Assembly (NCBI RefSeq): GCF_019925205.1
Contig: NC_083567.1
Location: 5,518,001-5,582,000 of the forward strand
Origin: Metopolophium dirhodum
Lineage: Eukaryota > Arthropoda > Insecta > Hemiptera > Aphididae
Length of the DNA stretch: 64,000 nt
Direction: 5' to 3'
The notes below the pieces were generated by a model. The model searched no databases. It worked only from the letters and a program-made list of their open reading frames with translations, and was not told where the DNA came from. Made by a program: the position numbers and the translations under genes. Positions 35,424 to 50,309 of this stretch are shown here, in pieces; position 1 is the stretch's first letter; every line of letters begins with the position of its first letter.

Positions 35424-38400
35424 TGTCGGCTAACATTAAATTTACTATAAATTTTGTGTTGTAACATTTGTTTTACAGAATAATTTGTACTGCTATACCT
35501 ATCAACCAAAACCTATACAAAAAGCGATTTTTTGAAGAAAAAAATACCTTTTTTTACAATGTAGATAACTTCGGGACACTGTCTGGGTTAACCTTAGCCT
35601 TCTACCAAAACTATGTGTAATTCACTTTTAAACACATTGGTACCAATACATTGTTGGTTATTTGTCCCTACTATTTGCTCAGGTCTTATTCATAGGTACT
35701 CGTATCTTATTTAATATTATATTTATTTTATTATTATTATTTTTAATTTAATATTATATTATGTTTTGCATAAACCTCTATTGATTTATTTAACACGCTT
35801 TATTTAATTTTTTGCCTATCCTGTAATGTATTAAAATATTAAGTGTATACAGTTACCGACGAAGAAAATTCGTTAAAAAAAAAATTAAGAAATCCTAATC
35901 AATTTACAGTATACTACCACATAATATTTACTACCTATATTATTATCCAGAAATTATAATGATATATTATATGTTAATTTTTTGTTAAATACTTTTTAAA
36001 CCATGTATATTTATACAAATAATCAGGAAATGTCTTAATATTGCATTATTTTATAAATTTTAATCGGATTGCGTTTTATTATCTTTCATTATAATTAATG
36101 CGTCGTAAGTCATAAATAATTCATATATAGTTAGTAAATATAATTACGTCCCGAAGTCTGAAACTCTCTCTATATTCGCGTTTGTGGTAGGAATTGTCAT
36201 TTTTCGATTAAACCAGAAAACGACATCCAACATAACATCATAATATATATACACATAATAAATATGTCATTTATAAATGTCGTTCTATCAGTCCTAAATT
36301 TAATTTCAAAAATAACAGAATTATGGATCATCGCTGTGATTACTGCAATATTTTGATTCCGATAACTCTGACCGTCCAGTGAATCGAATTAGACTCCAAT
36401 CAATCTCTTTCTTGGCTTTGTAATTTTTCCTTCTCTAAGACAATAATTGAGGGATAAAATAACAAAATCTTGTCATTCTTATCATAGCAAAAACAATTTT
36501 TTTTAGAAACCCATAACCAGCTTTATTGTTTGACAGATTGAAATTAGAGTGGCTTGAAAAATAAACTACGTTGACTGACGTGTCCAATGAAATATATTAA
36601 ACCTAATACAACTGATGTATACTAAACAAAAAAAATATCCATGGACGACCTGAACAATATTTAGTACGAAATTGTATTCTGTGGGTGTGAAAATATTTTT
36701 ATTTTAACGTGTAGGTCCAAAAAATATTATAATATTTTATGACATGTCCTAGGTAAGTACATTGTAGGTACTACAAATATTACATCTATAATTTTAAATT
36801 GCTGATATATATTATATTATAATAATGTTATGGACATTCACAAGCCCATAAGGGCTATTATTGTGTGTAGTGTAAATTTCATTCCTTAAAATATAATACG
36901 TTCTTATCCGGATAAGAGCAGATTATACATATTATATATTCTTAGAGAGATATGAGCTCATTTGGTTGACAATTAATTAATAGGTCGCATTATACAAACC
37001 AAGTAATCACTGAAATCGTTTGATTATCGTTACTATGCGTTATAATTTATAATATACAAATATATATATATTTCTATATGGCTATATCCTATATGATGTA
37101 ATTTAATAATGATAATATTAAAATTTAGACTGATTAAAGCTTAATTGAGATTTTAACATAAATATGTTTTTAGGGTGGATAAAATGTTTCTGACCGATTT
37201 TTAGTAAGGTTTTCGTTACATGGTTATTTATTTATTTATTAACAAAAACATATTAATTATGATTCATAGATTTTCCTTGTAGAGGAAAAACATCGAGTAC
37301 CTAGCGTTTTATAGTTTTTTTTCCAAGTCGATCTGTGTCGAAGTAGTCCTCTATTATATAATATAGCTATTTTAGTTTATTTTATTAAGCAGTATAATTA
37401 ACCTATATTGAAAATTCAAATATTATTGTAAAGTCGGTGCTTTCGGTTCATGGACAAATAAAATAATAATACATATCGCATTCTGCAGCAGTTAATATTA
37501 TTATGTATAAACAATAAAAGGAAAACAAATGTTTCAGGTGGACAATGATAATATACGTTAACACTGGGCTAATATGTGCTATAATAATGACTATAAATGA
37601 ACCGTGTAAATCTGACTATTGTCGGGTTTTATAAACAATAGCTATTTTATCCGATGAGTAATAAATCTACGTGACTATGCATACGCTTTTGGAAATAATT
37701 GACGGTCGTACGTTTTAAAACAACGTTAGAAATACTGAAAATTGTTGATTGCAGTTTGTGATGTGTTTTTTTTTAAACATAAACAGTCATCTGTACGCAG
37801 AATTAGATGAGGTTTTGGTTACGATTAAAAGCGAAAAAAACATAAGTTTTACGCTGGTAAATAATAATGAAGACGTCTTGTTTCACTTGTATTGTTTTCG
37901 AGCGACACGTTTAATCGGATGTAAATTAAGTACATTTAACACATACATTGTTAAATAATCGGGTGTGATTGGTTCTTGTCAAAAATATAAAACAACATAT
38001 GTTGTATACTTTAAACATATTCTATGTGCCTGCGCTTTACCCATCTATAGGTATAGATACTATAATCATAACTATTTTCAGTACCGTATCCAATTTCTAA
38101 AATTACTTCATCATAATTTTATTTAATAATATTCTACATGAAACTCATTCGTCCGGTGAAATGAGTATATTTCTGCATCGATTAACGATAAAATTTCAGT
38201 CATATTCCGTCTGACCGACTTTAGTGGACGCGAATTGCACACAATTGCGAAAAAAATAACAGGCACCAGATACCTATATAGGAAGTGTCATTTTAGTATT
38301 AATTTACTAATGCACTACGTGTTTCGCGTACTAGCTATTATAATCAATGGCCATCAGAATAATGTTGAGATAATTTAATATGTACATGCGACATAAGATA

Positions 38401-38477
38401 AGTTATTTCGAAGGATATTTTATATTTATGGAAAATGAACAAACGATATTATGAGACGAATCAATCATAATATAAAA
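35424..38477. other. AT-rich non-coding stretch
   Basis: No supported gene. An ORF at 37749-37958 (69 codons, SHLYAELDEVLVTIKSEK in the middle) has a mild protein-like look and a GTAAAT near its end, but no splice or homology support. Confidence 0.4.
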
Positions 38478-39240
38478 GGTGGGTAAGTGGATGTCACTCT
38501 GCTGTACAGTAGGTTAAAGGGGGTCACTGTATAATGGATGGTATTAAATTTGAATTCAATGATATAATATCACTGTATACGAAAAATGACTCTGCGGAAA
38601 CGGTTTGTCAGCCTAAGATATTTTTTATTATTTTTATATTGTAATTACTTATTATTAACTTACCGGTAGCCGGTAAGTTTAATTAATGCTATAAAAATTA
38701 CAAAAAAAATTACAAAAATCGTTATTTTTGGTTATTTAATATGTAATTTTGCAAAATTTGAACATAAAATAACTATAAAAAAAACTGCGATTTTATATTT
38801 TTGAGATTTTTTGGTTACAGAATAACATATTTACGTGGAACCTTGTTTTAAATTTTCAATCATTAACTATACAAGTTGAACATTTTTAAAATTTTTAACT
38901 ACAAAATCATTTTTTTAATTTAAATTTGATAAATTCTGTCAATATTTGAACTTCAAATGCTTATAAAAAAAATTGTGAGTATGGATTTTTAATGTTTTTA
39001 TCTGCTTTTGAAACAACACACTATAGGAGCCTTCTGTTAAATTTTCAAGCTTTTTTAACCAACAAATAACATTTTATTGATATTTATAGAAAAAAAAACT
39101 AAAAAAATTGGAAACTGAATACGTCCGTAAACAGCTCAAATCAAGTCAAAATATTTTGAAAAATTGATCGTGTATTGAAAATGCTAATATAAACATTCAG
39201 TGAAAATTTCATGTATCTACGGTAATTTCTCTTAAAGTTA
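38478..39240 (+). repeat. 'GATTCTGAGCGGAGCGA' family, left-end copy
   Basis: It has the full left TIR (gggtaagtggatgtcactct, ctgtacagtaggtt, then the ATGATATAATATCA block) and about 630 bp of interior including 'cgtccgtaaacagctcaaat'. The right half is missing. Confidence 0.75.
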
Positions 39241-39951
39241 AATTATAGTTAAAATACATTGATTTAATTATTAATTGGTTTTTGCATGTTATTAATTATA
39301 ATTCAAAGTATTTTTTTTTTTTTACTTATTCGAAAATTTTTGTTGTAAAAATATATACCAACATTAACATTTATAACTATTAATACAACGTAACGACTAG
39401 CAAGTACTTTTATTATGCTATTCGCCACATATATTATACGGTTCAATAAAATAAATATTGCGTACAAACTAGCCGTGTTTCAAATTTTTATGACAATGTT
39501 GTTTTCATCGACCCGTCACAAAAAACTTCTATTAAAATTTAAAATATAAAATTATACATACAACAAACTATAATAATTTTGTAAAATAAAACCCGAGGAA
39601 GTAGCTCTGTTGTATTGTTGATTTAATAGAATAAATAATATTATATGTAATAGTGTAACATAATAATATATTTAATATCCTAATACCTACCTTACCCTAC
39701 CCTATCCATACCAAGCTCACGGTATGACTACATATCATAACTTATTATAAACTTGTTTTAAAATGAATGTTTATAACATTAATTTGATTTAGCTAGGTAT
39801 GATAATTCTATTGAAATATTTGAAGCGGAGATTTTTTTTCAGGGTTTATATTTTAGATACTTTTAACATGATTGAATTAAATTTGTGAAAAATTATCTTC
39901 GACAAATTTAATATCATATAATATATCATGTTGTATTAGGTAAATTAAATT
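39241..39951. other. AT-rich non-coding stretch
   Basis: Nothing recognised; T- and A-rich filler with a 'taccttaccctaccctatcc' run near 39690. Confidence 0.4.
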
Positions 39952-40641
39952 TTAGATTCTGAGCGGAGCGAGGAATGTAATGGTTTTACAATGATGTTTA
40001 TTTCTTTTTCTTTTTTATTCTGTAAAAACTTTCCCCCCTCTAAACTTGCTCAAAAGTATCAAGTATAGCATCTTTTCTGAAAGGTAATGTTCTTGAGCTC
40101 GTACTTTAATGAAGTCATTTTTCGATTTTCGAAACTGTACTCGAAATATAAGCGTTTAAAGGAGAAAAAACGTACGATTTCACGATTTTATAATATTAAA
40201 TAATTACGGACGACGTTTTCTACCAGAAATATTGCTTGAAATGAAAATTGACAAGAGATATTTTTTGTTGTATTTTGGATTTTGTTTCTTACGGTTTAGC
40301 CATTTTTGAGCTATTTAAAGACATTTTAATGTTGGGAGTTTTTTTGTTGTAATTCGGTTAAAAACACTCGTAAAAAATTGAAGTTTGGGTTGTTTACTTA
40401 TATTAGCCTTACCTAGACATGGTAAGATTTTCAAAACATTTAAGCGACTTACGAGCTTTTTCTTTTATTTTATATTTTTTTTCATTTTTATGATATTTCC
40501 TAATTATGAATTATAATTATAATTATATAAATTACCTATTTATATAAATCGTTCTTAAGCTGTTCTTAAAACGCTGTGATTATCATCATAGAAACGAATA
40601 AAATTAAATAAAAAAGATTCCCTCGTCCGCTCAGAATCATT
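39952..40641 (-). repeat. 'GATTCTGAGCGGAGCGA' family, palindrome-ended copy
   Basis: It starts tagattctgagcggagcgag and ends cctcgtccgctcagaatca, so it is bounded by the short inverted module alone and lacks the long 120-bp TIR. This suggests a subfamily with its own ends. Confidence 0.65.
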
Positions 40642-43618
40642 TTTTATCGAATGCAATCATTGCATTCAAATCGAATACAGTAAAATTACACTATCCTGTC
40701 CGAGGCCCGAAGGGACGATGGACAAACATCCACCATCGAAATGCGCTGACCTACTTTTTTAATATTTATTCGTATGGCAATTTTTAATAAAATATGAATA
40801 TTTATGTACCTATGTAATATACTTCTGCTGACCAAAATTGAAAATTTTGAATAGTTGAAGATAATATAGTAGGTACCTAATGTTCTTAGTGATCAATGAA
40901 AACAAATAAATATGTATTGATGATTATTTCAACAGTGAACCATGCTCATTATTTATTTTTAATTTATTTGTTTTTCTTCTTTATATTTTAAGGTAAGCCA
41001 ACTATCAACAAATATAAGGGTAAGCAAAATAAGGGCTCTGTACAATGGTAGAATTCAATACAACTCAAATATACAAAATAATGTTTCCAACAAATCTATC
41101 TGCTAATCAAAAGTGTTTTATGTTAAAAGAATTACCCTGCATAAGCCACCTATTATGACTAGTATAAGATGTCATATGCTAGTAATGAATAAAGTGGTTT
41201 TGAGTTTATAATAAATTGAATAGAATATAAATAAAATATATTTGTATGTAAATGATCCAATTAAATAACGGTATTAACCATAAGCCACGGACCAAATGTG
41301 GTCACGTACAATTAATTAAACTGTACCTTCGTCAAATTGAAGATCGTGTCAAGGACACTGATGACAGTACATATGTTTTCATTTCAGTTCCTGCTCTGTG
41401 ATGTTATTTTGACGTTTTATTTGAATTTTTTATTTAAAATTCTAAACATAATTTTTTTAACATCATAATATGATATTATATTATGGGTATATATTATATA
41501 TATATATATATATGATTATGTTATCATTACAATAATAATTAAAGCAATTAATGTTGTTTGATTAGATATTATTATTGTGATACTAAATATTTAATGTGTT
41601 TTGTTTACGCTCATTTGAATTTAGCTAATACAATAATTATTATTTTATTAGTTACTGATATTTAAGTATTTTTAATCAAATAATTTTGAATTTGTTTTAA
41701 AATTTCAAAATCATACTTGTAGTTACTATATGAAGGAGCTTAAGTTTCAATATTGTTGCCAATTGGCTGTGTTTGGCGTCCAATAAATCTTATTATTTTT
41801 ATTAAACGGTTAAATTACTAGGTAGGTACAACTGCAGTCTACCGACAAAATACTTTACGATTTTATCTTATAAGCGTTTTAATCGATTAAAGATAATTCA
41901 AATGAAATATTTAAAGAAAATCAATGAAATACGATTCGTATTATTGAAAAATTATATAACATAATATTATGACCGCAACCATGCGTAGGTACACACATGT
42001 AATTACAAATTCAGATTTCCTGCGTAGGTAACGTTCTCCATTAGGTGGGTACCTACGTTATAATACGGGGGTATGGTATACCAATTAAAACTGTAGTCAT
42101 ACCGCCGCTGTTATACCAAGAAATGTATTTAATTTAATATCCATGAGTAATGCGGATGCCCGATGCAGTGAAACAAGAATTATTACAACAGTATTATAAA
42201 TGTCATATGTATAATAATATGCACCGTACCTACCTATTTATATAGCAATATTAACAACTGTTATTAGAATATATTTATACGATAACTATATTTCAAGAAA
42301 AATGTGCAGCGCTTTCGAGAGGATCGGGTTTAATCGTCGTTGGTAAAATAATTTTAAATAAGTCTTAGTTAAAATGTAATAACTGACAACTGAATAGAAG
42401 CCCAGAAATAGTCAATAACGCGATATCAAATAACACGATGGAAAAATATTATGCGTCTTAGCTCATTTATAAATTATTTCAATACCACATATAACTATAA
42501 TATTATGTACACGAGCACCCGAAGGGGGGAATACGGGCCATTTGCCCCCCTCCCCTGTACCGAATTCGAATATAATGTTGAACATTTTAACTTTAACTTT
42601 TTTTAATGTACTTTCTGGTGTCTGATTTCATTATGCCCCCTACCCCTTCACCCGCGGTAAATGTCCTGCAATACGACTACCAAATTGTATTCGATTTTAA
42701 CGACATGATTATTTTAGACGTGCGTTGCGCCAGCCGCGTCCATGAAAATATTTTAATTATTTCAAAATTTCAAAATTTAGCACGCAATTAGAATGAATTT
42801 AGGTTTCAGAACGAGGGACCAATCACCGACCGACTTGTATGTATAACTGCATTACATAAACAAACACATAAATCGTTAAAGTTACCTAGATACATAGTAC
42901 ACGATGTACACCTGCTGCATTTGTTAGGTAGGTACCCACCTATATTTATACACTGTGGTATAATAATACGATAAAGGACTTTGAACGCTTTTCATAAAAA
43001 TAACATTATTCATTTTTAAACGATTTTCAATATACGTTTTACATTATCGTTTACTATACTATGCGTATAGCAACTTAACGATATTCTGGGGTTTTTTTTC
43101 CACATCGCTAAACGCTTTGACTTTGTATAGGTACATTTTTTACCGTTAATATTCCTTTATGATTTTCTCATTTATTGAGTATGAAACTTATATACATAAA
43201 CCAAAATATTACATAATCAGATGCAACACAATAACATTAAAAACGTACAAGCGAAAATAAGATTACAAACATAAGAAAAAAAAAATGTTAGTTTTTGAAA
43301 ATATTCGGTTGACAGGCACCATTTCATTTTTAGTCAAATCATTTATTTTTTTATTTTTTTTTTATAATGACAATAATCAACACTTTGGTTTATTGTTGAT
43401 TTGGATAATTTTACACACTAAAATATATTATGATATGTAACTGAGATATAAATGCGTATTAAAAATAGTGGACGAAGGTCACGCGCACTGAACGATTGTA
43501 AGATGTGTAAGTACTACGATTTAATCTTCCGACCTACAAGCGACCGGTCGTATTAGCCGTACTTACACAATATATTAGCTCAAGCGGCTGACATTAATAA
43601 TATAACATAATATATTTA
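40642..43618. other. AT-rich non-coding stretch
   Basis: No gene. An (AT)n tract lies near 41494-41512. 'acgagcacccgaagggggga' near 42510 and a short ORF at 42606-42791 are unremarkable. Confidence 0.4.
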
Positions 43619-43965
43619 TACCAGGTGATCCATTTAAGTGTATACACTTATAGTTTCGAAAAATCTCAACTTTTTCGACAACATTTTTTGTTACACAACT
43701 TGATGTCATTTCAAAACAAAAATTTCTGAAAAAATATTATTATTTATTAAGTTTTTTTCCTATTTTCGACAACATCATAATTTCTTATTTCATATGCCGA
43801 AGCAGAATATTGTGCGGAGTATTTCGATCTATAAAGATCAATTTTCGGTCAAGTAGTTATATTATTAGTTATACGCGATGTTTTGGAGTAGCATCAAACT
43901 ATGTAAAAAAACCTTTGAAACTTTTCGAAATATTGAGTGTAGTCGTAGACACTTAAATGTATGTA
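43619..43965. mobile_element. TA-flanked MITE
   Basis: The left end TA-CCAGGTGATCCATTTAAGTG and the right end (reverse complement) TACATACATTTAAGTG share CATTTAAGTGT and TTTCGAAAA. The interior 'gcggagtatttcgat' matches 'tcggagtatttagat' in the element at 51383, so both belong to one family. Confidence 0.55.
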
Positions 43966-45289
43966 AATTATTATAAAACGCTCACACTGTATTACTGAAT
44001 AGCGATAATTAATATCGTTAGTTTATTACATATTATACTATCATCGTTGAATTATAAGTATTATATTAATATTTCATATAAGTACACAATTTAAATACAT
44101 AATATTATATTATATTACTCTGTTTAAAGTTTAAATGCTAAATTTACTTTGATAACTATATCGATGCAATCATAAGGATTTTGAATATTATAAACATATA
44201 AAATATATAATTTTCAATTGAAAGAAAATTCGAATATATTATAATAGGTGCATAAGCACTTAATAAATTATAAGAAAATAAAACAATAAAAAAAGTATTA
44301 AGAATATTAAGGTACATTATAATATGATAAGACAACAGAAGTTGACCTAGTTTTTCTGATTACATTTTAACATTTTCTTTACAACCTACAAAATTATTTT
44401 TTATACATAATCTTTTACTCAAGAATAAAACATAATAACGTTATTTGTAAAAATAATTTTAGAACATTTAGTTTGAAAAGTTCCGGGTTTTTAATATTAC
44501 ATTTCTTTTGCAGATTCACTGCCAAAATTAATTAGCCCTCATGTCACGTCAAGTCAATTTATTACTATTATATAGATAACGTAGGAAACTGTAAAGTCGT
44601 TTATTACCGTAACATATTGTACGCACTTAAAATTGGTTCCATTTTTAGAAATTCATACCTATACAACTTTACCGTTTATATTCATTACTTTCATCTGCAA
44701 TTTTGAATCATAAAATAATTATGTTTAATGATCATAAACATGTGTTCAATTTAAACGTTGATTTCAATTTATTATGAATGCTAAAAAACATTAATCTGAT
44801 AAACTTTTAATACATTGTTTTTATAAATTATACATTGAAAAAAAACAGCTTAATTTTTATAATAATAATATTCAGCCGGACTAGTACACAATAATAATTG
44901 TAGTTAAGTGAATCAATATACATTAGGTTAGGTTAGGTCAATCAATATACATAAACATTAAAACGAATGCTAATTTTAACTGAAAATGTATTATAATATT
45001 ATTTTATTAAAATACAAGTCATTATTACTAATTTGTAAAAGATTACAAAAATTATGCACATACATATTATGTTTACATAATATTATTATTGTTAATTCAT
45101 ACAATTCTTTTAAATAATATTCTGAAATATTAACGAAGTTATCTAATTTTGTAACTGATAAGTTAGAACATTATTTTCATTGAATTGTATACAATAAAAA
45201 TGTAAAACTTATAGAAAAAAAGGACATAAGCTTTTATAAATAATTATGCAATTTTATATTGAATGTTAGGTAAAGGAAAATAATGAGGA
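43966..45289. other. AT-rich non-coding stretch around a telomere-like insertion
   Basis: Apart from the TTAGG insertion annotated separately, I see no gene or repeat. Confidence 0.4.
44911..44952 (+). repeat. Interstitial TTAGG array flanked by a 13-bp direct repeat
   Basis: Three perfect TTAGG units, the insect telomere repeat, occupy 44923-44937. They are bracketed by two identical copies of aatcaatatacat (44911-44923 and 44940-44952). The direct repeat looks like a target duplication made when telomeric DNA was added at a staggered break. Confidence 0.8.
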
Positions 45290-46790
45290 ACTCGCTCTGC
45301 TGTATAGTAGGTATTAATTGTACAATTTTAATTAAATGATAAATTATTATTGTATACGATAAAATTTGGTTCTGAGTGGAGACTGCGTTTCTGCATAATA
45401 TTATATTTTTAAGGATAATTTTATTACATACTAACAGGGTTAAGAAAAAAGCTTATTTCTCTATTTGTAATAAGGTTCGTTTTACTATTTTTTCCAAGCA
45501 TAATTCTCATAGTATACAATGTGTCCCGTTAAGAAGTGACCGGCCAGCGACATGTTACAAAAATTACGGTTAAAAGGTGAACAGTTTTGAAGATACGTCA
45601 ACAAATGATGTGTGTTTGGTTCGGTTTTGTTAAAAAAATTTGGTGCCCATAAAAAGAATAAAAAAGTTAGACCCCCCCCCCCCCCTATTTAAAAGAGTTT
45701 TTTTTCATAATTTAAGGTATACTATGATAATATGACGCCGACCGGTCACTTCTTCACGGGTCAGATTATATTATATGGTAATTCATATTTATTATTTTAT
45801 TATTTATCAGTTATTACTTACTATTTAAGGGGATTCGATACCGTGATTTTCTTTTTTTGTCTAACACACGCGCGACATAGTATTTTAGACGTGTTTTTTG
45901 CCAAACATTCCAATTGATCTATTGAAGCGATAAGAATTCTGAAAACAGATTTGAATTCGTTGTCAAGTCTACTTGAAATCGACTTTCCCACATTTTTGAT
46001 ATTATCCCCCAAGTTCCAGAAAACCCCCACCCGGGCATGGCAGATACCTACGGGTGCCCAAATTAAAAATTCTGCCAAAACAAATCACGAGTAAACAAAT
46101 CTACAGTACCACAGGGCATAGGCTAATGACCTAAGTAGTCGAAGCCTTAACCCAAATAAAAAAAAAAAAAAATTATATATTAAATAATTATAATATTTGA
46201 AATAATAAAAGTCTTTAAGTGTTTTCGATTTTTTGTTTTAATTAGTGTTAAGAGCTACTATTATGAGAAACTTGTACAACATTTTTCCAGCATTTTTATT
46301 AAAAAAAAAACAACCATCTTATCGTATTAGTTGAAATAAAATTTAAAAAAGGTGGACAATTTTGAAATTCATATAAATAACACAAAACAAGTCGAAATAT
46401 TTTTAAAATTATATCAAGACAACCAAACGCATGTACAAATAATTATTTGATGAAAAATTCAAATCTCTATAGTTATTCATTTTTGAATACCAAAAAATAA
46501 AAGGATTTGGCTTAAAACTGGTTTTACGAAAAAATTCTCGTTTTTCCCTTCATGTTTTTTTTTGTTATTTACGATTATAACATTGGTAATTATTGAGATA
46601 TTTTTTTTACTTTTGGCCTCCTTTGAAACTAACTAGGTCCAATTCACTACCAGTAAACGCCTTTGAAAATTGAAGCTGTTCAATTGCTCCAAAAGGAGAT
46701 GACATATAGACACATACAAAAAAAATATATATATATATATAATTGTAAAACCAATACATTCATTATTGCTCCACACAGAATCTCAAAGGT
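45290..46790 (+). repeat. 'GATTCTGAGCGGAGCGA' family, long diverged copy
   Basis: The left part 'ctctgctgtatagtagg...ttctgagtggagactg' is a worn TIR, and the right part 'ccaatacattcattattgctccacacagaatct' is the usual end module. The copy is interrupted by the MITE at 45523 and by unrelated sequence to about 46150. Confidence 0.55.
45523..45763. mobile_element. 0.24-kb MITE with GTGACCGG inverted ends
   Basis: The left tip reads CCCGTTAAGAAGTGACCGG and the right tip (reverse complement) CCCGTGAAGAAGTGACCGG. These are 18 of 19 matched bases. It contains a C14 run (45672-45685) between the arms. It is nested in an older repeat. Confidence 0.7.
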
Positions 46791-49700
46791 AAGAAAAATT
46801 TTGTTTGGCAAGAAACCAAAAAAAGAAAACAGAGGGATAACGATTCACGGTTCATGTGCATATGTGCAGATCGCATCATATCCACAGGGATAAGCCGTAA
46901 GTTCGAAAAGGTTGACGGTCGGTGGTTGTTTCGTATTCTTGAAAGTCGAAATACATAGGTAGTAATATAAATCGGTTGACGTCGAACGGAATATGATAAA
47001 AATAAATAATTAATATCTCCACAATTAAACTGTACAGCCATATTATTCAAATTTTAACTCATTACTATTCATGTTTATACATTTTGAATCTCGAATAAAT
47101 TATTATACTCTCGGTTAAAAGGTTCAAGTTAATAAAGTATAAACAATCATAATAATTACTAAGATATAGACGACGACCTTCTCGCAAATCCGTGATAATT
47201 TTTCAAGTATTTCGTGTAAGTACCTACGTTGTTTGTGTAGAAAACCATTGAAACAACCTTTGCGACGACCTTTTATTCGAACTTTATATTTTTTATAGTA
47301 TACAAAAACACCTTTATTATTCTTTGTTTTTTTTTTTTTTTAATCATTCCAACTATCGGCGTCTATTCAAATGTTTGATAAGGCTGCTGCTCAATAGGTA
47401 CACACTTTTTATTATAATATTATTGTAGGTATACGATTATAATAATATGATACACCGGTCACCGACGATAAACAACTACAAAAACTAAACTAAAATATCA
47501 AACTATAATCAGTTGGTGATGGTAATTTTAAAGACGATTTTATCATACTGTCGTCTAGTTCAGTGATTATTACGATGTCTCTGTATAATCGATTGTTATT
47601 GTAATGATGATCTACCTGCAAGTATTAAACTTCTGTAAAATATATTTTTATTATTTTTGGTTTTTATGATAAGTTATTTACACATTTTTTGTTGTTGAAT
47701 TTTGGTGATCGGAAACACGTTATAATATGCGTGCCCGATATTTATTGGAATATACCTATAATAAATTATTCAATGTGAAATACTGAATACCTTATACATG
47801 GTCAGTGGTCACATTTATTCTAATTTATTTCGATACGAGTGAACTATTTATGGATGTACATCGTACATATTATAATAATTTGTTACATTTATTAGCACAA
47901 AAATAAAGTACAATTTTGTACTTACCTATCATACATATTTAAACGAAATGTTTTATTAAAAAAAAAAAAACAACATGTGACAATTATTATAACTATATCC
48001 AAGACACGCGACTACATTATATTATATATCTGTTAATTTTTGATAACTGAGATTGCTAAAAAACATTTTATTTTTTACTTTTTTTAGTTTACATTTATTT
48101 TGTTTCTTATTTATTTTAAATAACATAATAATTGTCGTAATATACTGATTTGTATTGTTTTATTTTCTCCATTTAGATTTCATAATACGATTCGGTAAGG
48201 GGTCAACATCAGTCGATTACAGAAGAGATATGGTTAGAAGAAATATGTGCAAAAAATAAAAAAAAACATCAATACGTATATTATCATTATCGGTCAGGTA
48301 AAATGTATTGTACATTTCAATTGGATTTTGAATATAAAACAGCTTTGGAGAGAGATGCCTCCGACCAAACGATAGTTTTAAAATATTTAAGTATTTATTC
48401 GTGTTATTCGTTTAACTTAGGTCTTATTGGTGGGCACGACTCTCTGGAGACTTCGATGATATCAAACGACTATAAATAATCGATTAAGATAATACCAAAA
48501 TTAAGTAAACTATGATTACTTTATAATAGTGTATAATGTATATTGTATTCTTACCAATTTGGGTTTTAAATTTATAACTAAACGGCACAATAGCCAATAA
48601 AGAATGAATAACTTGAATCAAAGATGTATAGCATGCATTTAAGTATATCAAAAAATGCTCAGGACTTCTCGAGCATCCAACGAAGTTAAGAAATCTCGGT
48701 GGCCATGCTACTATACATATATACATAATACATTGTTAACAAGAATAAGTTTAATGTGGTACACAATTTTATTTTCTCACATATTTATTTATTATTATTT
48801 GGTTATAATATAATATACTTTAAAGGTATTCGTTGCAAAGATATTATTACCTTTTCCGAAATGGGAAATTATTCTACTAACTACTGAATGGTCTGCTACG
48901 GGTAATGTCTATATACTCTATGTCGCTACGTGAATTGAGAGACTGTCTTCATAAAAAAATAAAACCTTTTTCGTGTGCATCTTATCGCTCATTACAATAA
49001 ATTAACAAAATATTAAATAACTATTGAACGTGGTTTTAATTACAAACAAGCACAATGTACGATTGATTTTTCCCACATATTTTGATTTATATATATATGT
49101 ATGGTATGAACATATTTTTATGTAATCTCAGAGCTCAAACCTGGTGTTAAACTTAGGTCTACTAAACTAGTCAACTTGAAGAACAAATTTAATTATATGT
49201 AAATATGTCGCCGTGCTATTAGAAAAAAATCGAACGATTTGCTCAAATATAGAAGTACCTATAGAAGTAAACCGTCATCATAATAATAATGGTAACACAT
49301 AAATAGGGTTGTAATATTTTATAATATAAGCTACAAATTTCAATAATAATAATTATCGTTGTAACAATATGGGTGGACTCTGGTTTTTGTACCGTATGAT
49401 GGTCGTGAATTTCTGTGACATAACGACGCATAATACACCACCGACCGTCAGGGGGTGGACTGGCCCTATGGACTTACGGGAGATATCTCGGTGCGGTCTG
49501 GCCTGATATTCATTCAGTTTATGACCTGACTGGCTATAAAAAATTCATTTTTTGGTTAAATCTTCTTGGCCTGCCTAAAATACTTCCCCGCCAGAAATAT
49601 CGTCGAACCGTCCCCCTGCAGCGTATGTCCTCCACGACAAACATTCCATGTACATTCAAATAAATGTGCGCTGCAACCTGTTGAAAATCGTACAATTGTA

Positions 49701-50309
49701 TTTTCACGTAGTGTTATATCAAGCGAACCGAGGGATTTGAGGGAATGCCATGATGCTGAACTTTATTTTCGATAGCCGTGAAAAATATAAAAATATAATC
49801 ATAAATATGACGATATAACTTTTGTCATGGCCTATATGGTCGTGTATATCGAGTATATGTAAAATATATACAAATTACCTACACACATATTAAGTACCTA
49901 TATTAATTATAACATTAAATGTATAAAATAGTCCATAGTTTATGATCTCATATCGATACGTCTTATTATTTCATACTGAAACGATTTGCGAAGCATATTT
50001 TTTCACCGCAAAAGTGGCCATGTTTGAGTAAGGTTTTGAAATTTCATTTCACATGCTATGCACTTTAATCATATAACTTCCGCATAGAGATATTTCAAAA
50101 ACATTACTCATCATATTCACGAGTGTATACATATTATATAGGTATACTCATTGCCAATAAACTGTATGCCGTTTACGGGCAGATTTAGGCGAATTGGCAA
50201 CTCAATAATTAATATACTGTTGCATTAGTACCTATATATTGTACTCGCATATAATATAAGAATAGTTAATGTTTGAGTAATATACTGTATACAATATACA
50301 GATCTTAAC
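46791..50309. other. AT-rich non-coding stretch
   Basis: No gene. It holds a 5S-like fragment (annotated separately) and a 'cagggggtggactggcccta' string near 49449 that looks like one end of a hAT-type MITE without a visible partner. Confidence 0.4.
48664..48712 (+). pseudogene. Possible 5S rRNA-derived fragment
   Basis: The stretch cttctcgagcatccaacgaa followed by gttaagaaatctcgg lines up in order with the conserved middle of animal 5S rRNA (..TTCTCGTCCGATCACCGAA, then GTTAAGCA.., then CGG). The 5' and 3' thirds do not match well. It may be a decayed 5S copy or a 5S-derived SINE head; chance similarity is not excluded. Confidence 0.35.

Noticed and set aside
37749..37958. 69-codon ORF with an acidic, protein-like middle
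   Set aside because: Isolated, AT-rich, no start context, no clear splice signals and nothing recognised.
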